From contig JACPQM010000026.1 of assembly GCA_016190505.1 (NCBI GenBank), positions 1-34,306 on the forward strand: DNA of 34,306 nt, in the 5' to 3' direction. Numbering within the stretch: the first letter of the stretch is position 1; each line of letters opens with the position of its first letter. Position numbers and translations under genes: made by a program. Under the pieces are notes generated by a model. It had not been told where the DNA came from and ran no database searches. It saw only the letters and a program-made list of their open reading frames with translations. The stretch is from Chloroflexota bacterium. Its GTDB lineage: Bacteria > Chloroflexota > Dehalococcoidia > JACPQK01. Shown here piece by piece: positions 1 to 7,648 of this stretch.

Positions 1-66
1 ATCGCTGGCGTCGCGCCACCAGCATCCGGGGGACCCGCTGAACTGGTCGCCGCAGGCACGACCTGA

Positions 67-639
67 GTGCCCTTTCCGACCAGTTTGATGGTGACAAAAT
101 CACTGAACCGTTTTGGTGACATATTGACAGAACTACAACAAATAACAGACATACAAAACGGCCAAGTGGATTGGGATAAGGTTCCGTACTGCGATTGCCC
201 GGTATCCGAGCGCGGGAAGTACTTCCTCGTGCCTGGCGATATTCTATTCGCAAGAACAGGAGCTACCACCGGCAAGAGCTTTCTTCTTGAAGACGAGATC
301 CAAGCCGTTTTCGCATCCTACTTGATCCGCCTACGGGCGCGACCGGATATACGTCCCAAGTTTGCCTACCTGTTCTTCCAAACGCCGCAATACTGGCAAC
401 AAGTTGCCGCAGGCAGGCGCGGTGGGGCACAACCCAATATGAACGCGGAACTCTTGGCGAACATCGTCCTTCCAGTTCCGCCCCTGAGCACGCAGGACAA
501 GTTGGCTGACCAACTGGACGCTCGTCTGGCGCATGCCGAGAAGGCCCAAACGGCCGCCCAAGCCCAACTTGACGCCATCGCAGCCCTCCCTGGCGCCTTG
601 TTGGAACAGGTCTTCGGCGGCTTCGAGCCGCCTGCATGA
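67..639 (+). CDS. hsdS: Type I restriction-modification specificity subunit, short or 5'-truncated
   Basis: HsdS recognises the DNA target of a type I restriction-modification complex and joins HsdM to HsdR. Here 190 residues follow a GTG start that directly abuts an in-frame TGA at 64-66. What remains is most of one target-recognition domain (motifs ITDIQNGQVDWDKVPY, PGDILFARTGATTGK) followed by the conserved helical spacer (LPVPPLSTQDKLADQLDARL, residues ~135-175). Full HsdS proteins have about 400 residues and two such halves. The first ~30 residues do not match the usual start of a recognition domain, so a frameshift or rearrangement at the 5' end is likely; a natural half-size HsdS is the alternative. 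Bases 67-420 are clearly richer in A+T than hsdM, as expected for a swapped recognition domain. hsdM follows after 12 bases. Confidence 0.75.
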   Translation: MPFPTSLMVTKSLNRFGDILTELQQITDIQNGQVDWDKVPYCDCPVSERGKYFLVPGDILFARTGATTGKSFLLEDEIQAVFASYLIRLRARPDIRPKFAYLFFQTPQYWQQVAAGRRGGAQPNMNAELLANIVLPVPPLSTQDKLADQLDARLAHAEKAQTAAQAQLDAIAALPGALLEQVFGGFEPPA

Positions 640-651
640 GAGGTCCAGCCG

Positions 652-2199
652 ATGTCCCCAAAGCACACCAACACCAACAATGGCGGCAATGGCCGCCGCC
701 TGGGCTCCCAGGCCAGCCTCAACGCCTACGTGAAGTCCATCTGTGACATCATGCGCCGCTCCAACTGCGCCGGCGCCCTCCAGTACGTCCCCGAGCTAAC
801 GTGGATGCTCTTCCTGCGCATCCTGGATGAACACGAGGAGCGGGAAGCAGAGGAGGCGGCAGCCCTGGGCGTCAAGTTCACCCCATCGCTGGCTTCCCCC
901 TACTGCTGGCGCGACTGGGCCTCACCGCAGGGGGCCAAGCGGCAGGAGCTCCAGCAAGGCGTCATGGGCCGGTTCATGCCTTTTGCCAACGGTGAGCTGC
1001 TGCCCCATCTGCGCTCCCTGGGCGTCCGCCCCGGGGCGACCCAGCGCCAGCTTGTCATCAGCCAGGTCTTCTCCACTGTGGAGCGCACCCGCATTGACAC
1101 GGAGTATAACCTGCTGGAGGTCCTGGACCGGATAGACCAGCTCTCCGCCGAAGGCGTGGACGACACCCACATGTTCCCCCTGTCCCAGGTCTACGAGGGC
1201 CTGCTGCTGAAGATGGGCGAGAAGAACAACGATGGCGGCCAGTTCTTCACCCCCAGAGAGGTCATCCGGGCCATGGTCCGCGTGGTGGACCCCAGGGTCG
1301 GTCAGACGGTGTACGACCCCTGCTGCGGCACTGGCGGGTTCCTGGCCCAGGCCTTTGAGCACATGCACGGCCAGGCGTCCACCGCCGCCGACCTGGAGCG
1401 CCTGAAGACCGAGACCTTCTGGGGCCGTGAGAAGGAAAACCAGGTATACCCTATTGCCCTGGCCAACCTGGTGCTCCACGGCATTGACTTCCCCCACATC
1501 TGGCACGGCAACGCGTTGACCGATATGGTCTTCCACAACGCCCTTTTCGCCGATGCCCCCGCCCAGTTCGATGTGGTGCTCACCAATCCGCCCTTCGGCG
1601 GCAAGGAAAACAAGGACGCCCAGACCAGGTTCGCTTACAAGACGGGCGCCACCCAGGTGCTCTTTCTCCAGCACGTTATCGAGGCCCTGGCCGAGGGCGG
1701 CGCCTGCGGCATTGTGATGGACGAAGGGGTGCTGTTCCGCACCAACGAGAACGCCTTCGTGCAGACCAAGCGCAAGCTCCTGGAGGACTGCGACCTGTTC
1801 TGCATCGTCAGCCTACCGGCGGGCGTATTCATCAATGCGGGCGCGGCCTCCAAGACCAACCTGCTGTTCTTCCGCAAGGGGCGCCCCACGGAGCGCATCT
1901 GGTACTATGACCTGTCCGATGTGAAGGTCACCAAGAGGAACCCGCTGACCCTGGACCGCTTTGATGACTTCTTCCAGCGCGTTGCCCTGCCGCCGGACGA
2001 CCCAGGCCGTGAGGGAGAGCGAAGCTGGTGGGTGCACATCGAGGACCTGCGATCTCGGGGCTACGACCTGAAGGTCGTGAACCCCAACCGGAAGGCGACA
2101 GGGGACACACGCACGCCGGAAGAGTTGTTCGCTGTTATCGAGGCCAAGGGCCGCGAGGTTGCCGAAGCCCTGGCGGCCCTCAGGGCAGTCCAATCGTAG
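652..2199 (+). CDS. hsdM: Type I restriction-modification DNA methyltransferase subunit (N6-adenine)
   Basis: HsdM transfers a methyl group from S-adenosylmethionine to adenine N6 within the type I complex. The 515-residue protein is of normal family length. An N-terminal helical HsdM_N domain (residues ~20-170) is followed by the methyltransferase domain. SAM-binding motif I DPCCGTGGFL lies at residues 222-231 and catalytic motif IV NPPF at 312-315, and FFTPREV just before motif I is typical of HsdM. It lies 12 bases behind hsdS on the same strand. No hsdR is present downstream, so the nuclease gene, if any, is upstream of the window. The TAG stop is formed by the first bases of a palindromic repeat (2196-2222). 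Confidence 0.95.
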   Translation: MSPKHTNTNNGGNGRRLGSQASLNAYVKSICDIMRRSNCAGALQYVPELTWMLFLRILDEHEEREAEEAAALGVKFTPSLASPYCWRDWASPQGAKRQELQQGVMGRFMPFANGELLPHLRSLGVRPGATQRQLVISQVFSTVERTRIDTEYNLLEVLDRIDQLSAEGVDDTHMFPLSQVYEGLLLKMGEKNNDGGQFFTPREVIRAMVRVVDPRVGQTVYDPCCGTGGFLAQAFEHMHGQASTAADLERLKTETFWGREKENQVYPIALANLVLHGIDFPHIWHGNALTDMVFHNALFADAPAQFDVVLTNPPFGGKENKDAQTRFAYKTGATQVLFLQHVIEALAEGGACGIVMDEGVLFRTNENAFVQTKRKLLEDCDLFCIVSLPAGVFINAGAASKTNLLFFRKGRPTERIWYYDLSDVKVTKRNPLTLDRFDDFFQRVALPPDDPGREGERSWWVHIEDLRSRGYDLKVVNPNRKATGDTRTPEELFAVIEAKGREVAEALAALRAVQS

Positions 2200-2222
2200 G
2201 GGCAGACCGGCGTGTCTGCCCC
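2196..2222. repeat. GTAGGGGC-type palindrome at hsdM stop
   Basis: A 27-bp inverted repeat with perfect 9-bp arms (GGGGCAGAC and GTCTGCCCC) around a CGGCGT loop, preceded by GTA. Bases 2197-2199 (TAG) are the hsdM stop codon. The same head, GTAGGGGC, occurs at the stops of rpmF and mopA. There is no T-tract, so it is not a classical intrinsic terminator, although it could fold in the hsdM and tatC 3' ends. Confidence 0.7.
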
Positions 2223-2246
2223 GGCCCCCCGCCAGGGCGCACACAC

Positions 2247-2258
2247 AGGGGCGCCCCT
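2247..2258. repeat. Minimal AGGGGCGCCCCT palindrome at tatC stop
   Basis: A perfect 12-bp palindrome, AGGGGCGCCCCT. On the minus strand it overlaps the tatC stop codon, reading CTAGGGGCGCCCCT. It looks like a shortened relative of the GTAGGGGC palindromes at 2196, 6787 and 14099. It shares the short convergent gap between hsdM and tatC with the 2196 element. Confidence 0.5.
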
Positions 2259-3009
2259 AGGGCGTGCCTTCGGCCACGGGGGTGGGGGCGGACTCGGGGT
2301 GTGGGCGCTTCCGTACCAGCCAGGCCAGGAGGATGCTGAGCTGGTAGAGGATGATAACCGGACCGGCCACCAGGGTCTGGTTCACCGGGTCAATAGTGGG
2401 GGTGATGAATGCCCCCAGCACGAAAGCGGCGACCAGTGCCCACCGCTGCTGCCGCCACAGGAACCGGTGGCTCACGATCCCCAGGCGGGCCAGCAGGGCC
2501 ACCACCAGGGGCATCTCAAATACCAACCCCACCCAGAAGATAAGGGTGGACACCACGTTCACGTAGTTGCCTATCCTGATCTGGGGTTTGACGATGTCGC
2601 TGCCGAAGGTCAGCAGGAAACGTAGCGCCGGCGGCAGCAGCACGAAGTAGGCGAAGGCGGCTCCGGCGATGAAGGATAGGAACACCGCAGGCAGCGTGAT
2701 AAGGACCAGTCGCCGCTCTCTGGGCGTCAGTGCCGGCGCCACGAACATGATCATCTCGTACACTACTACAGGCAAGGCCAGGCCCAGGCCAATGAGCAGG
2801 CTGACCTTGAAGTACGTGGCTATGTATTCGGGGAGCTCGATGAAGATTAGCTCGACATCCGGTGCCAGGGCCTTGAGGGCTCTGAACACGTAGTCGGTGA
2901 GGAAAAAGCCCGCGGCGGTGGCCACGGCCACCGCAATGGCGCTGACGGTCAGACGGCCACGGAGCTCGAGCAGGTGCTCCCTTATGGTAGTTTGCCGGTC
3001 ACTTCCCAT
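2257..3009 (-). CDS. tatC: Sec-independent (Tat) protein translocase subunit TatC
   Basis: TatC is the polytopic membrane receptor that binds the twin-arginine signal peptide of folded export substrates. The 250-residue sequence starts with the family-typical cytoplasmic segment (HLLELRGRL, residues ~12-20). It has six predicted membrane spans, and the loop FVAPALTPRERR (residues ~88-99) matches the conserved TatC region before the third span. The C-terminal tail is short and charged. It is the last gene of the minus-strand operon, 13 bases behind the TatA/B gene, so the two make the minimal Tat pair. The ribosome-binding site is weak, which suggests translational coupling. Its TAG stop overlaps a 12-bp palindrome. 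Confidence 0.95.
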   Translation of the reverse strand: MGSDRQTTIREHLLELRGRLTVSAIAVAVATAAGFFLTDYVFRALKALAPDVELIFIELPEYIATYFKVSLLIGLGLALPVVVYEMIMFVAPALTPRERRLVLITLPAVFLSFIAGAAFAYFVLLPPALRFLLTFGSDIVKPQIRIGNYVNVVSTLIFWVGLVFEMPLVVALLARLGIVSHRFLWRQQRWALVAAFVLGAFITPTIDPVNQTLVAGPVIILYQLSILLAWLVRKRPHPESAPTPVAEGTP

Positions 3010-3022
3010 GAAACGCAGGTGG

Positions 3023-3361
3023 CTAGCGCTTGGCCTCGGACGGTGCCTTTGGCTCGGGGGGAGGCGCGGGGACAGCAGCTTGCTTGCGGCTCAGGGTCTT
3101 CTGAGGTTCGCTCTCCGAACGAGGGGTCGGAGTCCGCGCTACGGACGCGGACGGAGCCGGCTTGGCAAGGAGCTTCTTGGGCTCGTCAATCGCGAGCTCT
3201 CGGGTGATCTCTTCGGTAAGCTGACTACTCGCCTTGCGGAACTCGCGGACCACCTTCCCCAGCCGGGTGGCCGCCTGCACCATGCGCTGTGGCCCCAGGA
3301 AGATGAGGGCCACCACCAGGATGACCAGCAACTCCAGGGGGCCCATGCCCAGAAAATCCAT
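3023..3361 (-). CDS. tatB: Tat translocase TatA/TatB family subunit (TatB-like)
   Basis: A small Tat component with one N-terminal membrane helix, an FLGPQRM hinge (residues ~21-27) and an amphipathic helix (ATRLGKVVREFRKASSQL). A Glu at residue 10 inside the membrane helix and the GPQR hinge resemble TatB more than TatA. With a single copy visible it may serve both roles, as in minimal TatAC systems. The 112-residue protein ends in a low-complexity Pro/Ala/Lys tail. The start is an ATG with an AGAGGG site about 7 bases upstream. It lies 80 bases downstream of acpP and 13 bases before tatC. Assignment to the family is firm; the choice between A and B is not. Confidence 0.88.
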   Translation of the reverse strand: MDFLGMGPLELLVILVVALIFLGPQRMVQAATRLGKVVREFRKASSQLTEEITRELAIDEPKKLLAKPAPSASVARTPTPRSESEPQKTLSRKQAAVPAPPPEPKAPSEAKR

Positions 3362-3441
3362 GTTTACCCTCTAGACACCCGGCGGCCCCACCACACTGGA
3401 GGAAGGGTCGGCAATACATCTCGGTGCGAGACAGAGTACCG

Positions 3442-3702
3442 TTAAGCGTCCTCTACGCCCTTGTCCTTGAGATAGTTTACTGCATCCTGAACGGTGGCAA
3501 TAGCCTCGGCCTCTTCGTCAGAGATCTCCAGCTTGCGGTCCCCGTTGGAGAACTCTTCCTCCAGGGCCATGATCAACTCCACCAGGTCAAGGGAATCCGC
3601 ATTCAGATCGTCCACGAAGGACGCCTGAGGGCTTACCTGGTCTTCATCTACCCCAAGCTGATCAACGACTACCTTCTTGACCCGTTGGTACACTGTCTGC
3701 AC
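3442..3702 (-). CDS. acpP: Acyl carrier protein
   Basis: ACP carries the growing fatty acyl chain on a 4'-phosphopantetheine arm. The 86-residue acidic protein has the attachment motif DSL with Ser37 (context [21 protein letters not shown] starts at residue 31, followed by the usual acidic helix). I chose the GTG at 3702 because a full-length Shine-Dalgarno, AAGGAGGTGA, sits 5 bases upstream. An upstream GTG at 3711 would lie inside that site. The start and ribosome-binding site lie within the 3' end of nusB (41-base overlap), so ACP output is probably coupled to nusB translation. Its partners fabD, fabG and fabK are in the same operon. Confidence 0.95.
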   Translation of the reverse strand: MQTVYQRVKKVVVDQLGVDEDQVSPQASFVDDLNADSLDLVELIMALEEEFSNGDRKLEISDEEAEAIATVQDAVNYLKDKGVEDA

Positions 3703-4123
3703 GGGTGTCACCTCCTTGATTCAGATAACGGGCAACTACAGTACCCAGGACCCCGTTGACGAAGCGGGGAGAGCTGTCGCTGCCGAAAGTCTTGGCCAAC
3801 TCCACGGCCTCGTTGACAGCCACCTTCGGTGGCGTGTCGGGTCCAAAAAGAAGCTCGAAGATGGCGATCTGAAGGATGACCCGGTCCACCAGGGGCATTT
3901 GCTCCAGAGGCCAGGCCGGCGCGCATGCCCGGATAACGGGGTCAATTCGGCGCCGCTGTTCCACAACCCCGTTGACCAGGCCCGTGGCGAACTCGGTCTG
4001 AGATGCGTCCAGACCCTCCTCCAAGGCAAGCCACTGGAGGGCAGACTGCCGTGCATGGCCCACAGCCTCGATCTCATAGAGCGCTTGCAGGGCCACGCGA
4101 CGAGCGGCGCGTCTTCCTGTCAT
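3662..4123 (-). CDS. nusB: Transcription antitermination factor NusB
   Basis: NusB, with NusE (ribosomal protein S10), binds boxA RNA and promotes rRNA antitermination. The sequence has the family opening [16 protein letters not shown] (residues ~4-19). The C-terminal core includes [14 protein letters not shown] and [22 protein letters not shown] (quoted in part: the NEAVELAK motif), then the conserved RFVNGVLG. About 16 C-terminal residues ([16 protein letters not shown]) extend past the usual end and are encoded by the same DNA as the acpP ribosome-binding site and start. The ATG is 3 bases past the fabG stop, so translation is coupled. Placing nusB between fabG and acpP links ribosome synthesis with lipid synthesis. 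Confidence 0.93.
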   Translation of the reverse strand: MTGRRAARRVALQALYEIEAVGHARQSALQWLALEEGLDASQTEFATGLVNGVVEQRRRIDPVIRACAPAWPLEQMPLVDRVILQIAIFELLFGPDTPPKVAVNEAVELAKTFGSDSSPRFVNGVLGTVVARYLNQGGDTRADSVPTGQEGSR

Positions 4124-4126
4124 CCA

Positions 4127-4873
4127 TCACCCCATCACCAGCCCACCGTTCACCTGGAGCACCTGCCCGGTGACGTAGGCCGAGTCGGGAGAGGCCAGGA
4201 AGGCCACAGCATGGGCCACATCCTCAGGAGACCCAAACCGCCCCACCGGCACCTGGGTCAACACCTGCTCCTGGACCTTCTGGGGGAGCGCCCGGGTCAT
4301 CGCCGTATCTATGAAGCCGGGGGCGATGGCGTTGGCAGTGATGCCCCTGCTGGCGACCTCCTTGGCTACAGAGCGGGTAAGGCCGATAAGGCCCGCCTTG
4401 GCGGCCGCGTAGTTTGCCTGTCCGGCATTACCCATGACGCCCACAACACTAGAGATACTGATAATGCGTCCCCATCTCTGTCTGAGCATATACTTTAGCA
4501 CCGCTCGGGTGCATAGAAAAGCGCCCTTGAGGTTGATGTTGAGCACCTGGTCCCATTCGGCGTCGGACATGCGCAATATCAGGTTGTCTCGAGCGATTCC
4601 GGCATTGTTCACCAGTATGTCCACCTGCCCGAACTCCTGGACAGCCGCTTCCACCAACTGGCTCGCCTCCGCCGGCTGGCTTATGTCAGCCAGCACGGCC
4701 ACTGCCTGCGTGCCCAGGGCCTGGAGCTCCGCTACCACCCCCTGGGCAGGCGCGGCATCGCCTACGTCGTTAATCACCAGGCGGGCACCCTCTCGGGCCA
4801 GACGCAGGGCTATGGCCCGGCCGATTCCCCGGCCGCTGCCGGTAACCAGGGCTACCCTTCCTTCCAGTGCCAT
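4127..4873 (-). CDS. fabG: 3-oxoacyl-[acyl-carrier-protein] reductase FabG
   Basis: FabG reduces 3-oxoacyl-ACP to 3-hydroxyacyl-ACP with NADPH in the elongation cycle. This is a 248-residue short-chain dehydrogenase of normal length. The cofactor motif TGSGRGIG is at residues 11-18, NNAG at 89-92, the catalytic Ser near 142 (SSVVG) and the YxxxK pair at Tyr155 and Lys159. The context GNAGQANYAAAKAG is diagnostic of FabG within this large superfamily. The ATG at 4873 gives MALEGRVALVTG and lies 2 bases past the fabD stop. The open frame continues upstream to 5353, but that part is an out-of-frame shadow of fabD. Confidence 0.96.
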   Translation of the reverse strand: MALEGRVALVTGSGRGIGRAIALRLAREGARLVINDVGDAAPAQGVVAELQALGTQAVAVLADISQPAEASQLVEAAVQEFGQVDILVNNAGIARDNLILRMSDAEWDQVLNINLKGAFLCTRAVLKYMLRQRWGRIISISSVVGVMGNAGQANYAAAKAGLIGLTRSVAKEVASRGITANAIAPGFIDTAMTRALPQKVQEQVLTQVPVGRFGSPEDVAHAVAFLASPDSAYVTGQVLQVNGGLVMG

Positions 4874-4875
4874 GT

Positions 4876-5796
4876 TCAAGCCGCCCGGGAACTGACGGAA
4901 GCCCAGTCGCCCCAGTTGACCAGGCGGGCGCCGGGCACAATGCGCTTGATGAGGCCGGTCAGCACACGCCCGGGCCCCACCTCGACGAAAGTGCTGACAC
5001 CGTTGCCGGCCATGTGCTCCACTGAGCTCTGCCATTGGACGCAGTGGGTAAGCTGGGCCATTAGCTCCTCCTTGACGGCCTGCCCAGTGGTCAGCGGCAG
5101 GCCGGTGCTGTTGGCCACCACGGGCACCTGGGGCTCGCGGAAGGCCACGCCTTCGAGGACCAGCGACATACCGGCGGCGGCCGGCGCCATCAGGGGTGTG
5201 TGGAACGCCCCGGACACGTCCAGAGGCATGAATCGCTTGATGCCCCGGGTCTGGGCCAGGGCCCGCGCCTTGTCCAGCGCCTCGCGGCCCCCGGCGATAA
5301 CCACCTGTCCCGGGCAGTTCAGGTTGGCAATCTGGCAACCGCTGTCGCGGCACAGAGCCTCGGCGGTAGGCAGGTCCACAGCCAATAGAGCGGCCATGCC
5401 GCCCGGGTTGCTGTCCCCAGCCTCCTGCATCAGGCGGCCCCGCTCCCGGACCAGCCGTATGCCTTGACCGAAGTCCAGGACGCCGGCCGCCACCAGGGCG
5501 GTGTACTCCCCCAGGCTGTGGCCGGCCACCAGGGATGGAGCCGGGACCCCGACTTGTCGGGACGCCGCCTTGAAGCAGGCCCAGCTCACTGCCATGATGG
5601 CGGGCTGGGCATTCACCGTCTGTTTAAGGTCTCCTTCGGGGCCTTCGAAGCAGAGGCGGGAGAGCGGGAAGCCCAGGGCATCATCCGCCTCCTGGAAGAC
5701 GGCCCGAGCAGCGGGGGAGGCCTCGAGGAGGTCCCGGCCCATGCCCACGGACTGGGACCCCTGGCCGGGGAAAACGTATGCCTGGCGCTCAGCCAT
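4876..5796 (-). CDS. fabD: Malonyl-CoA:ACP transacylase FabD
   Basis: FabD moves malonyl from CoA to ACP, providing extender units. The oxyanion-hole motif FPGQGSQ is at residues 9-15, the nucleophile elbow GHSLGEY has catalytic Ser94, and the later GAFHTPLM carries the catalytic His. The start at 5796 overlaps the fabK stop by 8 bases (ATGGCTGA), giving 306 residues. A start at 5820 would add eight residues lying within fabK. A CCCGAC-TT-GTCGGG hairpin at 5548-5561 lies inside the gene, encoding part of the variable segment near residue 80, and leaves the frame intact. Neighbours fabK and fabG are cycle partners. Confidence 0.95.
   Translation of the reverse strand: MAERQAYVFPGQGSQSVGMGRDLLEASPAARAVFQEADDALGFPLSRLCFEGPEGDLKQTVNAQPAIMAVSWACFKAASRQVGVPAPSLVAGHSLGEYTALVAAGVLDFGQGIRLVRERGRLMQEAGDSNPGGMAALLAVDLPTAEALCRDSGCQIANLNCPGQVVIAGGREALDKARALAQTRGIKRFMPLDVSGAFHTPLMAPAAAGMSLVLEGVAFREPQVPVVANSTGLPLTTGQAVKEELMAQLTHCVQWQSSVEHMAGNGVSTFVEVGPGRVLTGLIKRIVPGARLVNWGDWASVSSRAA
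5548..5561. repeat. CCCGAC-TT-GTCGGG mini-hairpin inside fabD
   Basis: CCCGACTTGTCGGG has perfect 6-bp arms around TT. It lies in frame in fabD, in a surface-like variable stretch between VSWACFKAASRQ and the catalytic GHS. One of six related hairpins in the window (also at 7074, 33509, 33591, 34189 and 34226). Confidence 0.55.
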
Positions 5797-6769
5797 GGGC
5801 CACCCCAGCGCCCTGCACATACTGGGGGAGGCGAGCGATTATGGCTTCGGCCTCAGCCATGATATGCATGATAAGGTCGTGGGCGGGCTTGATGTCGCAG
5901 ACCAGCCCCGCGATCTGTCCCGCCATCAGGGAGCCGTTCTCCGTATCGCCCTCGATCACGGCCAGGCGGAGCTTGCCCTCCCCGAGGCGCTCCAGTTCCT
6001 CCACAGTCGCCCCATCCTTCTCCCTGGCCTGGAACTGGCGGGTCATCCTGTTCTCCAGGGTGCGGACGGGGTGCCCCGTGGTGTAGCCGGACACAGTGGT
6101 GTCCCGGTCCCGGGCGGCCACGATCTTGTCCTTGAATCTGGCGTGGGCGATGCACTCAGTGCTGCAGACGAAGCGGGTCCCCATCTGGACCCCTTGCGCC
6201 CCCAGGGCCAGGGCTGCCACCAGGCCGCGGCCATCGGCGAAGCCGCCGGCGGCCACCACCGGCACGCGCACGGCGTCCACCACCTGGGGCACCAGGGGCA
6301 GGGTGCAGGTCTCCCCGACGTGCCCGCCCGACTCCATGCCCTCGGCCACGATGGCGTCGGCCCCGGCCCGCTCCAGGCGTTTGGCCAGGGCCACCGCAGA
6401 GACCACAGGCATGGCGATGATGCCCGCCTGCTTGAACCTGGGCAGAATTACCGCCGGATTGCCCCCGCCAGTGCTCACCACTGGCACCCGCTCCTGGAGG
6501 ACCACCTCCACGACATCCTTGGCGAAGGGGGACATGAGCATGATGTTGACGCCAAAGGGCCTATCGGTCCATTGGCGGGTCAGGTGTATCTGCTCGCGCA
6601 CCCAGTCCGCGGGGGCGTTGCCGGCGCCCACGATGCCCAGGCCACCCGCATTGGACACGGCCGCCGCCAGCTCGGCGGTGGCCGCCCAGGCCATTCCCCC
6701 CTGGATAATGGGGTACCTAATGCCCAAAAGACTACAAAGAGGAGTGCTGATCAATTGTTCTTGCTCCAT
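5789..6769 (-). CDS. fabK: FabK-type enoyl-ACP reductase (flavin, TIM barrel; nitronate monooxygenase-related)
   Basis: FabK is the FMN- and NAD(P)H-dependent enoyl-ACP reductase used in place of FabI by some bacteria. The 326-residue protein opens with LGIRYPIIQGGMAWAA and AGGLGIVGAGN. The flavin phosphate-binding region follows, including AEGMESGGHVGE (near residue 170) and AGGFADGRG, then GAQGVQMGTRF. The EG-x-ESGGHxG motif and the position between rpmF and fabD favour FabK over a nitronate monooxygenase, a related family with the same fold. The ATG at 6769 has no strong ribosome-binding site. The stop overlaps the start of fabD by 8 bases, so the two are translationally coupled. Confidence 0.88.
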   Translation of the reverse strand: MEQEQLISTPLCSLLGIRYPIIQGGMAWAATAELAAAVSNAGGLGIVGAGNAPADWVREQIHLTRQWTDRPFGVNIMLMSPFAKDVVEVVLQERVPVVSTGGGNPAVILPRFKQAGIIAMPVVSAVALAKRLERAGADAIVAEGMESGGHVGETCTLPLVPQVVDAVRVPVVAAGGFADGRGLVAALALGAQGVQMGTRFVCSTECIAHARFKDKIVAARDRDTTVSGYTTGHPVRTLENRMTRQFQAREKDGATVEELERLGEGKLRLAVIEGDTENGSLMAGQIAGLVCDIKPAHDLIMHIMAEAEAIIARLPQYVQGAGVAHG

Positions 6770-6786
6770 GCAGGAGTGGAAGCCCC

Positions 6787-6815
6787 GTAGGGGCGAGCCG
6801 CCGGTTCGACCCTAC
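6787..6815. repeat. GTAGGGGC-type palindrome at rpmF stop
   Basis: A 29-bp imperfect inverted repeat beginning GTAGGGGCGA and ending TCGACCCTAC. Thirteen-base arms match at 11 positions. On the minus strand its outer bases GTAG contain the rpmF stop codon (6812-6814). It fills most of the 42-base rpmF-fabK gap. Same family as the elements at 2196 and 14099. Confidence 0.65.
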
Positions 6816-7009
6816 TTTTCCTTCTTCTTGGTCTTGATCTCGATGACTTCCCTGCCGGAATAGGTGCCGCAAGAGGGGCACACCCGGTGGGACATGTGGA
6901 TGGCCCGGCAGCGTGGGCAGGGCACCAGGCTGGGCACGACCAGCCGCCAGTGGGCACGGCGCATGCCGCGGCGGGTAGAGGTCAACTTTCGCTTTGGTAG
7001 TGCACCCAT
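6812..7009 (-). CDS. rpmF: 50S ribosomal protein L32
   Basis: L32 is a small zinc-binding protein of the large ribosomal subunit. The 65-residue product starts MGALPKRKLTSTRRGMRRAH, close to the family MAVPKRKxSxxRRxxRRxH pattern. It has two CxxC pairs, CPRC and CPSC, for zinc, followed by the usual GTYSGREVIEI strand and a Lys-rich tail. The ATG at 7009 matches the family start; the longer open frame upstream is a shadow of yceD. It lies 23 bases downstream of yceD. The yceD-rpmF pair preceding fatty-acid genes is a widespread bacterial arrangement. The stop codon falls in a palindromic repeat. Confidence 0.96.
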   Translation of the reverse strand: MGALPKRKLTSTRRGMRRAHWRLVVPSLVPCPRCRAIHMSHRVCPSCGTYSGREVIEIKTKKKEK

Positions 7010-7032
7010 GTTGATTAGCCTCTTTCTCGATG

Positions 7033-7563
7033 TTAGGCGGAGCCACCAGCGCCCACTCGCCCGCGCTGCAACTCCAGCCCCGACTTGTCGGGGCTGGTCT
7101 CGTCGCACTGGCACGGCCCCAGATTAAGGTTGTGCCCGCACCTGGGGCACAGGCCCGGGCAGTCCGGGCGGCACAGCGGCTTCATGGGCAGGGCCAGTTG
7201 GGAGTCCTGTCGCAGGACTTCTGTGAGCTCGAGGATGTGGTGTTCATCAATAGTAAAAGGCTCAGAGGCATCGGATGGCACAGGCACCGGTACGCCACTG
7301 TTTACATCAATGACGGGGAAGAACTCCTCCTCGAGCTCTACCTGGACTTCCTGAGAGAAGGGGGTGAGACACCGGCTACAATTGGAGCGGACCCAGGTGA
7401 TAATCCGCCCACGGACGAGTATGCAGCGGTTCGTGCGCAGCATGCGCACCTTGCCCGATACCGGCTGCGGTTCCTCTCCGGGGACTTCCAGGGGCTCGCT
7501 GAGAGGGTATTCCCGTGCAGAGCCAATATCGTCCTTAAGCAACTGGGCCACGTTGAACTTCAC
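7033..7563 (-). CDS. yceD: YceD/DUF177 family protein (large-subunit biogenesis)
   Basis: YceD (DUF177) proteins are found next to rpmF in most bacteria and are linked to 23S rRNA accumulation or processing; the chemistry is unknown. This 176-residue copy has the conserved CSRC pair (near residue 82), the acidic ELEEEFFPV segment and a C-terminal Cys cluster (CRPDCPGLCPRCGHNLN, then CQC). The GTG start at 7563 is about 25 bases behind the predicted transcription start, making yceD the first gene of the operon. The last ~15 residues (after CDETSP) overlap a perfect 24-bp hairpin at 7074-7097, so the tail looks repeat-derived. Confidence 0.9.
   Translation of the reverse strand: MKFNVAQLLKDDIGSAREYPLSEPLEVPGEEPQPVSGKVRMLRTNRCILVRGRIITWVRSNCSRCLTPFSQEVQVELEEEFFPVIDVNSGVPVPVPSDASEPFTIDEHHILELTEVLRQDSQLALPMKPLCRPDCPGLCPRCGHNLNLGPCQCDETSPDKSGLELQRGRVGAGGSA
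7074..7097. repeat. 24-bp perfect hairpin of the CCCGAC/GTCGGG family in the yceD 3' end
   Basis: Eleven-base perfect arms (CCAGCCCCGAC and GTCGGGGCTGG) around a TT loop. It lies in frame near the end of yceD and encodes the region containing DKSGLE. It is the longest copy of the mini-hairpin family seen in fabD and in the 33.5-34.2 kb cluster. Confidence 0.65.
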
Positions 7564-7594
7564 AACATACCATCCGGTCTTCTAAAGCCGATTC

Positions 7595-7624
7595 AGTATA
7601 AGGTGATAGCTCCGCCAGTGTCAA
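7595..7624 (-). promoter_or_regulatory. Sigma70-type promoter for the yceD-rpmF-fab-nusB-acpP-tat operon
   Basis: On the minus strand: -35 TTGACA (7624-7619, 6/6), an 18-base spacer, -10 TATACT (7600-7595, 5/6). The expected start of transcription is near 7588, about 25 bases before the yceD GTG. The genes below it are close or overlapping, so it probably drives the whole set. Confidence 0.65.
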
Positions 7625-7648
7625 GGCGCGTGCCGATGCCCTTTGCCT

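Noticed and set aside
4874..5353. Long N-terminal extension of the fabG open frame
   Set aside because: The extension is Pro/Gly/Arg-rich, lies fully inside fabD in another frame, and the SDR fold starts properly at the ATG at 4873.
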